Shown here: positions 42,108-52,497 of the stretch, in pieces | Layout: every line of letters starts with the position of its first letter | Numbering within the stretch: the first letter of the stretch is position 1 | DNA from: Microtetraspora malaysiensis | Lineage (GTDB): Bacteria > Actinomycetota > Actinomycetes > Streptosporangiales > Streptosporangiaceae | DNA length: 64,000 bases | NCBI RefSeq assembly: GCF_001528665.1 | Contig: NZ_BBYJ01000014.1 | Coordinates: forward strand, 120,988 to 184,987 | Reading direction: 5' to 3' | Translations under genes and position numbers: made by a program | Notes under the pieces: model-generated | What the model was told of the DNA's origin: nothing | Database searches by the model: none | Seen by the model: the letters and a program-made list of their open reading frames with translations, nothing else

Positions 42108-43643
42108 TCAGCGCTCGGCCGTGAGCTCGACGCGCAGGCGCTTGCGGTCGAGCTTGCCGACAGCCGTCTTGGGGATGGCGTCGCGGAAGACGACCGTGCG
42201 CGGCTTCTTGTAGGACGCCACCTTCTCGGCAACGTGCACGACCAGCTTTTCGCGCAGCTCGTCGTCCGGCTCGACCCCGTCGGCGACGACCACGACGGCG
42301 GTGACCGCCTCCACCCAGCGTTCGTCGGGGGTGCCGACGACGGCGACCTCGCGCACCGCCGGGTGCTCCAGCAGGACGTCCTCGACCTCCCGCGGATAGA
42401 CGTTGTAGCCGCCGCTGATGATCATGTCGGAGGTCCGGTCCTTGAGGAACAGGAAGCCGTTGTCGTCCAGGACCCCGACATCGCGGGTGTGGACCCAGCC
42501 GTCACGGAAGGTCTGCGCGGTCAGTTCCGGGGCGGCGAAGTACCCGGCGCTCGCCGAAGGCCCGCGCACCACGATCTCCCCCGGCTCGCCCGGGGCGACC
42601 TCGCGGCCGTCCTCGTCGAGCAGGCGCAGGTCGATCTCGGTCGCGATCTGCCCGCACGCGGCGAGCCGCGCGCCGCCGTGGTCCTCCGGCCGGAGTACGG
42701 CGATGCACAGCGGGATCTCGGTCTGCCCGTAGTACTGCCAGAAGCGCTCCCGGCCCCACGCGCGCATGGCGCGCTCGATGGTGGGACGCGGCATGGGCGA
42801 TGCGCCGTAGATGACCCGGCGCATCGTGGAGACGTCGGTGGTCTCGAAGGCCGGGTGCTCGACCAGCATCTGGATCATGGTCGGCACCAGGGTGGTCGCG
42901 GTCGCCCCGTAGCGCGGGATCGCCTCCAGGAACGCCCCGGGCAGGAAGCCGGGGAGGATCACCGTGCGGCCGCCGCGCAGCCACAGCGGCAGCACGAACA
43001 CCCCGCTGGCGTGGATCAGGCTCGCGGCGTGGAGCATAACGTCGTCACGCGTGGCCGGGAAGAGGTTGAGCAGCACGTTCCGGCAGATCGCCGCGTAGGA
43101 CGCCTGCGTGTGCTGGGCCGCCTTCAGGGTGCCGGTCGTCCCGGAGGTGAACAGGGTCAGGATCACATCGTCGGGCTCCACCGGGACCTCGGGCAGGCTC
43201 GCGGGCGCGTTCTCGGCCCTGCGCAGCAGGCTCGGCTCGTCGTCCAGGCCGGTCTCCAGGCCCAGGAAGACGACCTGCGGGAGCGCGGCGGCCAGTTCAC
43301 GGGCGCGGTCGGTCAGGTCCGGCCCGAACACCACGAGCTCACATCGGGTGTCGGTGAGCATGGTGACGTGCTCGGCGACCGACAGCCGGGCGTTGAGCGG
43401 GACCCGGTTGATCCCGGCCTTCACACAGGCGAAGTCGAGCGGGACGCTGAGCAGGCCGTTGTTCACGAGAAGCCCGACGCGCCGCCGGTGTCCGGCGCCC
43501 GCTTCCCCCAGCACATGAGCGAGCCGGTTGCTCAGCCGGTCGACCTGCGCGTAGGTCAGCTCCTCCTCGCCGAACACGACGGCGACCCGGTCGGCGTGCT
43601 GCCGCGCGCCGCGAACGATCAGCTCACGGGTGGTGGGACTCAT
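42108..43643 (-). CDS. AMP-dependent acyl-CoA synthetase
   Basis: A 511-residue ANL ligase. LTLFTSGTTGTLKAA is the AMP-binding loop, WQYYGQTEIPL the A5 motif, GWVHTRDVGVLDDNGFLFLKDRTSDMIISGGYNVYPREVEDVL the hinge, and KTAVGKLDRKRLR holds the catalytic Lys. The start at 43643 has GAGGAGA and lies 20 nt inside the upstream enoyl-CoA hydratase gene, so the two are coupled: this enzyme makes the CoA ester that the hydratase uses. The acid is unknown. Confidence 0.92.
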   Translation of the reverse strand: MSPTTRELIVRGARQHADRVAVVFGEEELTYAQVDRLSNRLAHVLGEAGAGHRRRVGLLVNNGLLSVPLDFACVKAGINRVPLNARLSVAEHVTMLTDTRCELVVFGPDLTDRARELAAALPQVVFLGLETGLDDEPSLLRRAENAPASLPEVPVEPDDVILTLFTSGTTGTLKAAQHTQASYAAICRNVLLNLFPATRDDVMLHAASLIHASGVFVLPLWLRGGRTVILPGFLPGAFLEAIPRYGATATTLVPTMIQMLVEHPAFETTDVSTMRRVIYGASPMPRPTIERAMRAWGRERFWQYYGQTEIPLCIAVLRPEDHGGARLAACGQIATEIDLRLLDEDGREVAPGEPGEIVVRGPSASAGYFAAPELTAQTFRDGWVHTRDVGVLDDNGFLFLKDRTSDMIISGGYNVYPREVEDVLLEHPAVREVAVVGTPDERWVEAVTAVVVVADGVEPDDELREKLVVHVAEKVASYKKPRTVVFRDAIPKTAVGKLDRKRLRVELTAER

Positions 43644-44430
43644 GCTGGTCTCCTCTCGGGGTGAAGCTTCCGTGCCGGCCCTCACCGGCGGCGAAGCGGG
43701 CGGCGCCGGCCACGCCCTCACGCGCCACGACGGGGACGCCCGCGGCTCCCTCGGCGCGCAGCGCCTCGGCGACGGTCAGATCGAGCCCGGCGTAGACCGA
43801 GGCGCGGTCGGCCAGCACGCACTCGAACGGGAAGGCCGCGATCTGGGCGGCGAGCTCCCGCGCGGCGTCGACCGCCCGGCCGGGTTCGACGACCCGGTTG
43901 GCCAGTCCCATCGCGAGCGCCTCGTCGGCCTCGACCGGACGTCCGGTCAAGATCAGGTCGAGCGCCCGGCCCAGGCCGACGATCCGCGGCAGGCGGACCG
44001 TGCCGCCGTCGATGAGCGGCACCCCCCACCGCCGGCAGAAGACGCCCAGCACCGCGTCACGCTCCACGATCCGCAGGTCGGCGAGGAGGGCCAGCTCAAG
44101 TCCGCCCGCTACGGCGTAGCCGCTGATCGCGGCGATGAGAGGCTTGCCGAGCTGCAACCGGGTCGGTCCCATCGGGCCGCTGCCGCCGCCGGCCGGGTCG
44201 AGCTCGTTTCGGCGGGCCGGGTCGCCCACCGCGGTCAGGTCGGCTCCGGCGCAGAACGTCCCGCCCGTACCGGCGAGCACCGCCACACGCTGACCCGGAT
44301 CGGCCTCGAACTCCTCGAACGCCGCCCGCAGCTCCGCGGCCATCGCGCCGTCGACGGCGTTGCGCCGGTCGGGACGGTCCAGCCAGATCGTGGTGGTCGC
44401 GCCATCGACCTCGACCCGCACATCAGCCAT
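43624..44430 (-). CDS. Enoyl-CoA hydratase/isomerase family protein
   Basis: A 268-residue crotonase-fold enzyme. The oxyanion-hole segments are GTFCAGADL and AISGYAVAGGLELALLADLRI, followed by GVPLIDGGTVRLPRIVG. The usual second catalytic Glu region reads RRWGVPLIDGG, so hydratase versus isomerase or hydrolase activity cannot be fixed. GGAGG precedes the ATG at 44430. First gene of the pair with the acyl-CoA ligase and divergent from a PaaX-type regulator. Confidence 0.9.
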   Translation of the reverse strand: MADVRVEVDGATTTIWLDRPDRRNAVDGAMAAELRAAFEEFEADPGQRVAVLAGTGGTFCAGADLTAVGDPARRNELDPAGGGSGPMGPTRLQLGKPLIAAISGYAVAGGLELALLADLRIVERDAVLGVFCRRWGVPLIDGGTVRLPRIVGLGRALDLILTGRPVEADEALAMGLANRVVEPGRAVDAARELAAQIAAFPFECVLADRASVYAGLDLTVAEALRAEGAAGVPVVAREGVAGAARFAAGEGRHGSFTPRGDQHESHHP

Positions 44431-44470
44431 CACTACCTCCGTGGTCCTACAGTGGAGCAACGGAATGCCT

Positions 44471-44499
44471 TTATAACGCGCCATGGAAATTCTTGTCTA
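44471..44499 (-). promoter_or_regulatory. Promoter of the enoyl-CoA hydratase-ligase operon
   Basis: On the minus strand TAGACA (44499-44494), a 17-nt spacer and TTATAA (44476-44471) form a good housekeeping promoter, with the start about 34 nt before the ATG. It occupies most of the 82-bp divergent gap, so the PaaX-type protein could block both directions. Confidence 0.65.
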
Positions 44500-44512
44500 G
44501 GAGCCGTTACAA

Positions 44513-45307
44513 ATGACCGAGCTGACGGCCCGCAAGCTCCTGCTGGACCTGGTGACAGCCCGCCCGCACACCAGGTTCTCGATCTCGGCGCTGTGCCGCG
44601 CCGGCGAGATCGTGGGACTGAGCGGGCCGAGCATCCGCATGGCCGCGACGCGGTTGAACGAGGAGGGAGTGCTGGACCGCGACGGCCGCGGCACCTACAC
44701 GCCGTATCCCGACCGGCTGCGCACGTACCCGCACGTCGAGCACTGGGAGGACCGGCACCTGTCCGTCGTCCCGTGGAGCGGACGCTGGGTCGCGGTCGAG
44801 AACTCCGCCACCGCCCGCACCGACCGCGCGACCCTGCGCCACCACGAGCGCGCGCTGCACCTCCTGGGATTCCGGACCTGGCGCGGCGCGCTCCACGTAC
44901 GCCCCGGCAACCTCCGCGACGGCGTCGACGGGCTCCGCCGGACCCTGGGGAACACCGGCATGGCTCCGGGAGCCGCCGTGTTCGGGATCGATCAGCTCGA
45001 TCCGGCGACCGACCGTGAGCTGCGACGGCTCTGGGACACCGGCGAGCTCGTCGCGCGACTCGACCGGACGGCGCACGAGCTCACCCGGAGCCGCGACCGC
45101 CTCGGCACACTGAGCGCCGAGGAGTTCGCACGCGAGTCGCTCCTCCTCGGCAGCCGGGCGATCGCGACGATCGTGCACGACCCCCTGCTGCCCGCGGAAC
45201 TCTGCGACCCCGAGCCCCACCGACGGCTGGTCGCGCTGACCAGGTCCTACCAGGAGACGGCCCAGACCGTCTGGGGGCGACTGCTCGGTCTCGACGAACA
45301 GGACTGA
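44513..45307 (+). CDS. PaaX-family transcriptional repressor
   Basis: A 264-residue regulator: an N-terminal winged helix (TARKLLLDLVTARPHTRFSISALCRAGEIVGLSGPSIRMAATRLNEEGVL), the PaaX-like central WSGRWVAVE region and a C-terminal helical domain with VHDPLLPAELC. PaaX proteins respond to aryl-CoA esters such as phenylacetyl-CoA. No phenylacetate genes are here; the divergent ligase-hydratase pair is the likely target, with its CoA product as inducer. AGGAG at about 9 nt before the ATG. Confidence 0.85.
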   Translation: MTELTARKLLLDLVTARPHTRFSISALCRAGEIVGLSGPSIRMAATRLNEEGVLDRDGRGTYTPYPDRLRTYPHVEHWEDRHLSVVPWSGRWVAVENSATARTDRATLRHHERALHLLGFRTWRGALHVRPGNLRDGVDGLRRTLGNTGMAPGAAVFGIDQLDPATDRELRRLWDTGELVARLDRTAHELTRSRDRLGTLSAEEFARESLLLGSRAIATIVHDPLLPAELCDPEPHRRLVALTRSYQETAQTVWGRLLGLDEQD

Positions 45308-45386
45308 GCACCCCGGCGAAAAGCTACCTCTCCTCGGTGGCCGGGCAGGCTGAGGGGTTGAGCGCGGTGGTGATGGCGGCGAGCCA

Positions 45387-45431
45387 GGCCGGCGGCCGCG
45401 CATGACCGGCGGACGTCAGCAGCCGCCGGCC
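45387..45431. terminator. Hairpin between convergent paaX-type and ABC permease genes
   Basis: GGCCGGCGGC and GCCGCCGGCC form a perfect 10-bp stem with a 25-nt loop in the 142-bp gap. Confidence 0.45.
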
Positions 45432-45449
45432 AAGCGACTGACGAGGGCA

Positions 45450-47863
45450 TCAGTCGAGGGACAGCCCTGCGGCCGGAGTCACCCGGGCGGCCCGGCGCGC
45501 CGGGAGAACAGCGGCGAGGAGCCCGGCCAGGGCGGCGATGAGGACGACGACACCGAGTGACAGCCAGGGGACGCGCATGGTGGCGTCGCTGAGCGCCCGC
45601 GTCACGAGCGTCTCGTAGCCGACCCAGGCGAACCCGACGCCGATCACGGTGCCGAGCAGGGTGGCCACCACCGACAGCAGCACCGCCTCGGTCGCCAGCA
45701 TCCGCCTCAGCTGCCTGCGGGTGAGCCCGAGCGCGCGCAGCATCGCGTGCTCGCGGGCGCGTTCGAGTACGGAGAGTCCCAGGGTGTTCGCGATCCCGAT
45801 CAGGGCGATCACGACCGCGATGCCGAGCAGGCCGAGCGCTGACCAGGTATAAATTTCCAGCTGTTGGTCCAGCGACTCCCAGGTCCGCAACCCGTTCTCG
45901 ATCGTCGCGCCAACCGGATCCGCCAGCTTGTCCAGGTCACCGCCGAGTCGAGCCGGGTCGGCGCCGGAGGAGGCGCGGATCCAGATGGCATGCGGCTCGG
46001 GGGCGTCGGTGAGCGTCGCCAGCGTCTCGGGCGCGACCACGCCCACCGGGCCCCAGCCGGTGCCGACGGCGACCTGCAACTGGGCTCGCCGGTCGCCGAC
46101 GCGCACCGTGACCCGGTCACCGGGCCGCAGACTCAGGTCCTTGCCGAAGGCCTCGGAATCGATTCCGATCTTCCCCGGCTCCACCCGGGCGAACGCGCCG
46201 CCGTCGCGGGCCACGTGCTCCGCGGCCGGCGCGGTGACAACCGGGATCGGTTTGTCGAGCCCGGCCACTCGGGCCACGGCGCCGTCCACTGGAATGGCCC
46301 GCTCCACACCGGGAGTGTGACGTACCCGGTCAAGGAGGTCGGTGGTGACCGGCCTCTCGGGCGAGGTGAGTGCGACATCGATGGGGTGGTCCCTGCCGAT
46401 CTGCTCATCCAACGCCGAACGCCACGTGGCCATCCCGGTGAGCACGGCGGTCGTCAGGGTGACGCCGACCAGCAAGGAGGCAGTGGTGGTGGCGGTCCGG
46501 CGCGGGTTGCGCACAGCGTTCTTGGTCGCCAGCCTTCCGGCGGGGCCGAGCAACGCGCCGGTGATCCAGACCAGGTGGGGAACGAGCACCGGCCCGAAGA
46601 GGAGTACGCCGGCGAACACCGATCCTCCGCCTGCCACCATGAGCGCCGTACTGCCCTGGACCATCGCCACCCCGAGCAGGGCCGGCCCGGTGACCAGGAG
46701 GATCGCGGCGAGCGCCAGCCGCACCAGGCCGGTGGCCGTGTGCACGTCGACCGCGGCATCCGGGCGCAGCGCCGCCAGCGGGCTCACCCGGACCACACGC
46801 CGGGCCGGCAGCCAGGACGCGACCATGGTGACCACCAGGCCGACGGCGAACCCTCCCAGCAGCCAGGGCGTGGGCAACTCGGCGGCGCCCATCAAGGCGG
46901 TGGGCGTGAGGGTGTTGATCAGGGCGATCAGCCCGTAGCCGAGACCGACGCCGACCAGTGTCCCGGTCAGCGACGCGAGAACCCCGACGACGGCCGCCTC
47001 GCGGCGTACCGAACGCACCACCTGCCGCCGGGTCGCACCGATGCAGCGCAGCAGTGCGAAGTCGCGGAGTCGTTGCGCGAACAGGATGGAGAACGTGTTC
47101 GCGATGACCAGGACCGCGACGAAGAGCGCGATGCCGGCGAACAACAGCAGCATCACCGACAAGCTGTCCACCCTGTTCTGGACATAGGTCAGCCGCTCCG
47201 CGGCGAACCCCTCCGGCGACTGCGCCTTCGCGCCTTCCGGGAGCTGACCTACCTCCCCGCGCACCGCCACCGCGCTCAGATGGAGATGGTCGCGCCACTG
47301 CAGCAACTGCGGCCAGGTGACGTACATCGCGGCCTGGGCCGGGGGCGAGGGCGACTCCACGAGACCGACCACGCGTACGTCGCGCGCGGCGGCGCCCTCA
47401 CCGATCCGAACCCGGTCGCCGACCGCGATGTGCTCGGCCAGGGCGAAATACACGTCCGCCACCGCCTCGCCCGTGCGTGCGGGGAAGCGACCCGAGCTGA
47501 GCTCCTGCCAGCGCCACTCCGCCGAGGTGGCGATCGGCCCCACGGTCGTTTCGGAGGGGAGGCGCCGGCCGTTCGCGCGCGCTGGCAGCGTTGCCCGGCC
47601 GGTCGCGGCCGCGTTCTCACCGTGTCGCTCGGCGAATGCGATCGCGGCCTTCGGGTCCAGCTCGGACGATGGCCACCCCGCCGCCGAGACCACGTAGTCG
47701 GCATCGCGGTACGGCGCCCCCAGGCCGTCCATGAGTCCGCTACGCGCCCCGGACGTGAGCACGCCGACCACGACGACGAAGGCGACTGCGACGGCGACCG
47801 CGATCGCCGCTGCGACGTACCTGCGGATGTGGGTGCGCAGCGACGCGAGGAAGACGGTACGCA

Positions 47864-47864
<1 letters not shown>
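45450..47864 (-). CDS. ABC transporter permease with two FtsX domains (MacB-like)
   Basis: An 804-residue membrane protein: one N-terminal helix, a large external domain, three helices of the first FtsX domain (IALFVAVLVIANTFSILFAQRLRDFALLRCIGATRRQVVRSV), a second external domain and a second FtsX unit (ALGLLGIAVVIALIGIANTLGLSVLERAREHAMLRALGLTRRQLRRM). Such permeases export peptides, lipids or antibiotics. The ATG overlaps the ATPase stop by one base. Confidence 0.93.
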
Positions 47865-48568
<704 letters not shown>

Positions 48569-48642
48569 GCCTGCAGTCAAGGCAGCGCGGTGTTGTCAGC
48601 ATGTATGTGGTTTTCGATATGCCGACGAAATGCTCCGGCTCC

Positions 48643-48655
48643 TAGCATCGAGAGC
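48643..48655 (+). promoter_or_regulatory. Leaderless -10 of the response regulator gene
   Basis: TAGCAT (48643-48648) is 7 nt before the ATG. A second possible promoter, TTGTCA (48593-48598) with GATATG (48616-48621) at 17 nt, lies further upstream. Confidence 0.45.
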
Positions 48656-49348
48656 ATGCGTGTGTTGATCGTCGAGGACGAGCCCTACCTGGCAGAAGCC
48701 ATCCGCGACGGCCTGCGCCTGGCAGCGATCGCCGCCGACATCGCCGGTGACGGTGACACCGCTCTGGAACTGCTGAGCATCAATGCCTACGACACCGCCG
48801 TCCTCGACCGCGACATCCCCGGCCCCTCCGGCGACGAGATCGCCAAACGCATCGTCGCCTCCGGCAGTGGCATGCCCATCCTCATGCTCACCGCTGCCGA
48901 CCGGCTCGACGACAAGGCCTCCGGGTTCGGCCTCGGCGCCGACGACTACCTCACGAAGCCCTTCGAACTCCGAGAACTCGTGCTCCGTCTCAGAGCACTC
49001 GACCGCAGGCGCGCCCACAGCAGACCACCCGTACGAGAGATCGCCGGCCTGCGTCTGGATCCGTTCCGCCGCGAGGTCTACCGCGACGGCCGTTACGTCG
49101 CGCTCACCCGGAAACAGTTCGCCGTGCTCGAAGTCCTCGTCGCCGCCGAAGGCGGTGTCGTCAGCGCCGAAGAACTCTTGGAGCGAGCGTGGGACGAGAA
49201 CGCCGACCCCTTCACCAACGCCGTACGCATCACTGTCTCGGCGCTTCGCAAACGGCTCGGCGAACCCGGGATCATCGCCACCGTGGCCGGCGCCGGCTAC
49301 CGCATCGACACAGCACCCGGCACCGGTGAGGGAGGAGGCCGTGGCTAG
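48656..49348 (+). CDS. OmpR-family response regulator
   Basis: A 230-residue regulator with a receiver domain (MRVLIVEDEPYLAEAIRDGL; phosphoacceptor Asp in YDTAVLDRDIPG; Thr in MLTAADRLDDK; Lys in YLTKPFEL) and an OmpR winged helix ending in NAVRITVSALRKRLGEPGIIATVAGAGYRI. Its stop lies inside the kinase gene (8-nt overlap). The divergent ABC exporter is its likely target. Confidence 0.93.
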   Translation: MRVLIVEDEPYLAEAIRDGLRLAAIAADIAGDGDTALELLSINAYDTAVLDRDIPGPSGDEIAKRIVASGSGMPILMLTAADRLDDKASGFGLGADDYLTKPFELRELVLRLRALDRRRAHSRPPVREIAGLRLDPFRREVYRDGRYVALTRKQFAVLEVLVAAEGGVVSAEELLERAWDENADPFTNAVRITVSALRKRLGEPGIIATVAGAGYRIDTAPGTGEGGGRG

Positions 49349-50432
49349 AGCGCCTGGTTTGAGCGTTCGCCTCAAACTCACCCTCAGCTATGCCGGGTTC
49401 CTCATGCTTGCCGGTGCCTTGCTCCTCGCGGCCGTGTGGGTGTTCCTCCTGTCCTACGTGCCCGACAGTGCGCGCGGCCTTCTCGGCGTGGCGCCCAACC
49501 GCCGCGTCCTCCTGCGAACCTTCGCGCCGGCGGCAGCCTCAGTGTTGGCGTTCCTGCTGGTGTTCGGTCTCGTGGGAGGGTGGATTCTCGCCGGCCGCAT
49601 GCTCGCCCCGCTGACCCGCATCACCGACGCCACACGCAGGGCCGCGAACGGATCCCTCTCCCACCGGATCCAGCTGGAGGGCCGCACAGACGAGTTCAGC
49701 GAACTCGCCGACGCCTTCGACGCCATGCTCGCACGGCTCGAAGCACACGTCGCCGAACAGCAGAGATTCGCGGCCAACGCCTCCCACGAACTGCGCACCC
49801 CGCTGGCGATCTCGCAGTCACTTCTCGACGTGGCCCGCGATGATCCGGCACACGACCATGGCGCACTCGTCGACCGTCTTCACGCCGTCAACGCCCGTGC
49901 GATCGACCTCACTGAGGCGCTACTCGTGCTCAGCCGCGCTGACCAGGGGTCCTTCACCCGAGAATGTGTCGACCTGTCGCTACTCGTCGAAGAAGCCATC
50001 GAAACACTGCTCCCGCTCGCCGAGAAACGCGGTGTCACCATCGAGACCTCCGGTGACATCACCCCGGCCATCGGGTCGCACGCGCTCCTGCTGCAGATGA
50101 CGACCAACCTTGTGCACAACGCGATCGTGCACAACCTGCCCGAACAGGGCGCCGTGTGGATCAAGACCAGCGTCCACCCCGAGACCGTGGTGCTCACTGT
50201 CGAAAACAGCGGCGAGAAGCTGTCTCCACAGTTGGTCTCGACACTCACCGAACCGTTTCAGCGCGGCACCGGAAGAATACGCAACGACCACGCAGGCGTC
50301 GGCCTCGGCCTGGCAATCGTCAAGAGCATCACCCGAGTACACGACGGATCCCTCACTGTCGTCCCGCGCCCCGCGGGCGGGCTCCATATCGTCGTCCGGC
50401 TGCCCGCCCCACCACCGCATGCCGCCAAATAG
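49341..50432 (+). CDS. Two-component sensor histidine kinase
   Basis: A 363-residue kinase: two membrane helices with only a short loop between them, a HAMP domain (GGWILAGRMLAPLTRITDATRRAANGSLSHRI), H-box FAANASHELRTPLA, N-box NLVHNAIVHN and G-box HAGVGLGLAIVKS. The very small external loop suggests sensing within the membrane or through the ABC transporter. The GTG start overlaps the regulator gene and follows GGAGG closely. Confidence 0.92.
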   Translation: MARAPGLSVRLKLTLSYAGFLMLAGALLLAAVWVFLLSYVPDSARGLLGVAPNRRVLLRTFAPAAASVLAFLLVFGLVGGWILAGRMLAPLTRITDATRRAANGSLSHRIQLEGRTDEFSELADAFDAMLARLEAHVAEQQRFAANASHELRTPLAISQSLLDVARDDPAHDHGALVDRLHAVNARAIDLTEALLVLSRADQGSFTRECVDLSLLVEEAIETLLPLAEKRGVTIETSGDITPAIGSHALLLQMTTNLVHNAIVHNLPEQGAVWIKTSVHPETVVLTVENSGEKLSPQLVSTLTEPFQRGTGRIRNDHAGVGLGLAIVKSITRVHDGSLTVVPRPAGGLHIVVRLPAPPPHAAK

Positions 50433-50538
50433 TCAGGTACCGCACAACGTGGTGGCGTACGGCCACAGAACGGGATGAACCCCACCGACGATCCCCGGCT
50501 TCGATTACCGGCGAGTCCCGGCCGCTGTGCCGAGTGCT

Positions 50539-50568
50539 CCGGCGACGGACCGAAAAATCCGTCGCCGG
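50539..50568 (+). terminator. Strong hairpin terminator after the two-component operon
   Basis: CCGGCGACGGA-ccgaaaaa-TCCGTCGCCGG: perfect 11-bp stem, 8-nt A-rich loop, 107 nt after the kinase stop and ending 28 nt before the methyltransferase. Confidence 0.65.
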
Positions 50569-50584
50569 CGCGGCCGGGCGTGAA

Positions 50585-50596
50585 TAGGGTTGCCGG
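50585..50596 (+). promoter_or_regulatory. Leaderless -10 of the methyltransferase gene
   Basis: TAGGGT followed by 6 nt and the ATG. The same TAGGGT-to-ATG arrangement occurs at 17237. Confidence 0.5.
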
Positions 50597-51325
50597 ATGC
50601 CCGGCGCGATCTTCAGCCATCCCCGCCTCGCACTCGTGTACGACGCTTTCGACGGAGACCGCGACGATCTGGCGGCGTACCTCGCCATCGCCGACGAGCT
50701 GGGCGCGGAGCGTGTGCTCGATGTCGGATGCGGGACGGGGAGCCTGGCGGTCCTGCTCGCCGACGGCGGCCGCACGGTCGTGGGGGTCGATCCGGCCGAG
50801 GCGTCGCTTGAGGTCGCGAGGGCGAAGGATCCGACCGGAAGGATCACCTGGATTCACGGCGACGCCACGACCGTTCCGGCCCTCGACGCCGATCTCGCGG
50901 TGATGACCGGCAACGTGGCGCAGGTCTTTCTCACCGACGACGACTGGGCACGGACCCTCCGGGGCATCCACGCCGCACTGCGCCCGGGTGGTCACCTCGT
51001 CTTCGAGACCAGGCGTCCCGAGCGCCGGGCGTGGGAGGACTGGGCCGCCGACACCGCTCCGGTCACCCTCGACGTCCCGGGGGTCGGCTCGGTGGAGCAG
51101 CGTCTTGCGGTCACCGACGTGAGCCTGCCGTTCGTCTCCTTCCGCCACACCTACCGGTTCCTGGCGGACGGCGCCGTCGTCACCTCGGACTCGACCCTCC
51201 GGTTCCGCGACCGCGACGAGGTGGGGACGAGCCTGGCCGCAGGCGGTTACCGGGTGGTGGACGTGCGAGAAGCCCCTGACCGGCCGGGTCGCGAGCTCGT
51301 GTTCGTCGCGGAGCGCGTGTCCTGA
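50597..51325 (+). CDS. Class I SAM-dependent methyltransferase
   Basis: A 242-residue Rossmann methyltransferase: motif I VLDVGCGTGSLAVLLA, the acidic end of beta2 in VVGVDPAEASLEVAR, and motif IV region ADLAVMTGNVAQVFL. The C-terminal half (LVFETRRPERRAWEDWAADT, SDSTLRFRDRDEV) resembles small-molecule methyltransferases of unknown substrate. No partner genes beyond the next gene in the same direction. Confidence 0.85.
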   Translation: MPGAIFSHPRLALVYDAFDGDRDDLAAYLAIADELGAERVLDVGCGTGSLAVLLADGGRTVVGVDPAEASLEVARAKDPTGRITWIHGDATTVPALDADLAVMTGNVAQVFLTDDDWARTLRGIHAALRPGGHLVFETRRPERRAWEDWAADTAPVTLDVPGVGSVEQRLAVTDVSLPFVSFRHTYRFLADGAVVTSDSTLRFRDRDEVGTSLAAGGYRVVDVREAPDRPGRELVFVAERVS

Positions 51326-51411
51326 AGCCGTCCGGCTCACCCCCTCGCGGGCGCCCAGGGACGGCCGATTCCTTCAAGACACCGGCCCCCTCCCCGAGGC
51401 AGGCTGCAGGC

Positions 51412-52299
51412 ATGAACGTCGACCTCTCCGCGGCGGACGCCTTCATGGCCGCGTACGCGCGCGTCCTGGACCGCCGCCGCTTCGAGCTGCTGCTGAACCG
51501 AACGGACCCCGCCGCCGCGCTGGCCGCCCTGGACGGCTATCGCAACCCCGACGGCGGATACGGCTGGGGCCTGGAACCCGACCTCCGCTCGCCGGAGAGC
51601 CAGCCCGGGGCCGCGCTACACGCCTTCGAGGTGTTCGAGGACGTCGCGCCGGTCACCGCCCCGCACGCCTCCGCGCTGTGCGACTGGCTGGAGTCGGTCT
51701 CCCTGCCCGACGGGGGCCTGCCGTTCGCGCTGCCCCTGACCGTCACGGCGGGCACGGCCCCCTGGTGGAGGGAGGCCGACCCCTCGGTGTCGGCACTGCA
51801 GACCACCACCGTGACCGCGGCCGCGGCCTGGCGCGTCGCCGCCCACGACCCCGCCGTGGCCGCGCATCCCTGGCTGGAGCGGGCCACCCGCTACTGCCTG
51901 CGCGCGATCGAGGCGATCGACCGCGCCCCCTTGGCGTACGTTCTGCTCTTCGCGGTGCATTTCCTGGACGCCGTGTACGACGCCCGCCCCGAGGCGGCCG
52001 ATCTCCTGCGGCGGCTGGGCAAGTACGTCCCCGCCGACGGACGGGTGCGCGTCGAGGGCGGCACGGAGCAGGAGATGGTGCGCCCGCTCGACTTCGCCCC
52101 CTCCCCCGACCGGCCGGCGCGTGATCTGTTCGACCCGGCGGTGATCTCGGCGGACCTCGACCGCCTGGCCGCCCTCCAGCAGGACGACGGCGGCTGGATC
52201 GTCGACTACGCCACGATCTCTCCGGCGGGCTCCCTGGACTGGCGCGGCCACACCACCGTCCGGGCCGTCGACACGCTGCGCCGCAACGGCCGGCTCTGA
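51412..52299 (+). CDS. Terpenoid-cyclase/prenyltransferase-fold protein
   Basis: A 295-residue alpha-toroid protein with repeats of the squalene-cyclase/prenyltransferase type: LDGYRNPDGGYGWGLEPDLRSPESQPGAALHAFEV, LPDGGLPFALP and LQQDDGGWIVDYATISPAGSLDWRGHTTVRAVDTL. No DxDD or other cyclase acid motif is seen, so it is probably not a cyclase. Function unknown; such proteins are common hypothetical genes in actinobacteria. Confidence 0.75.
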   Translation: MNVDLSAADAFMAAYARVLDRRRFELLLNRTDPAAALAALDGYRNPDGGYGWGLEPDLRSPESQPGAALHAFEVFEDVAPVTAPHASALCDWLESVSLPDGGLPFALPLTVTAGTAPWWREADPSVSALQTTTVTAAAAWRVAAHDPAVAAHPWLERATRYCLRAIEAIDRAPLAYVLLFAVHFLDAVYDARPEAADLLRRLGKYVPADGRVRVEGGTEQEMVRPLDFAPSPDRPARDLFDPAVISADLDRLAALQQDDGGWIVDYATISPAGSLDWRGHTTVRAVDTLRRNGRL

Positions 52300-52301
52300 C
52301 C

Positions 52302-52334
52302 GCTCGCCACCGTCCTGATCGTCAGGTGGCGAGC
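52302..52334. terminator. Hairpin after the alpha-toroid protein gene
   Basis: GCTCGCCACC and GGTGGCGAGC form a perfect 10-bp stem with a 13-nt loop, 3 nt after the stop codon. Confidence 0.6.
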
Positions 52335-52497
52335 CGGGCGAGGTCGCCGTGCACTCCTGGGCGGGCATCTGGCACGACCGGCGTGGTGTACGGCGCCCGC
52401 GCCCTGTCGGGACCACGCCGTGCACGCCGAAGGCCGGCGTGCCAGGTGAGGATCGCCCAGGCACGCCGCGCCCGAACCCGAGCCGGCGCGCCTCAGC

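Noticed and set aside
44513-45307. A phenylacetate-degradation locus because of PaaX
   Set aside because: No paaA-E, paaG/J/Z or phenylacetate-CoA ligase cluster is present; only a generic ligase and crotonase.
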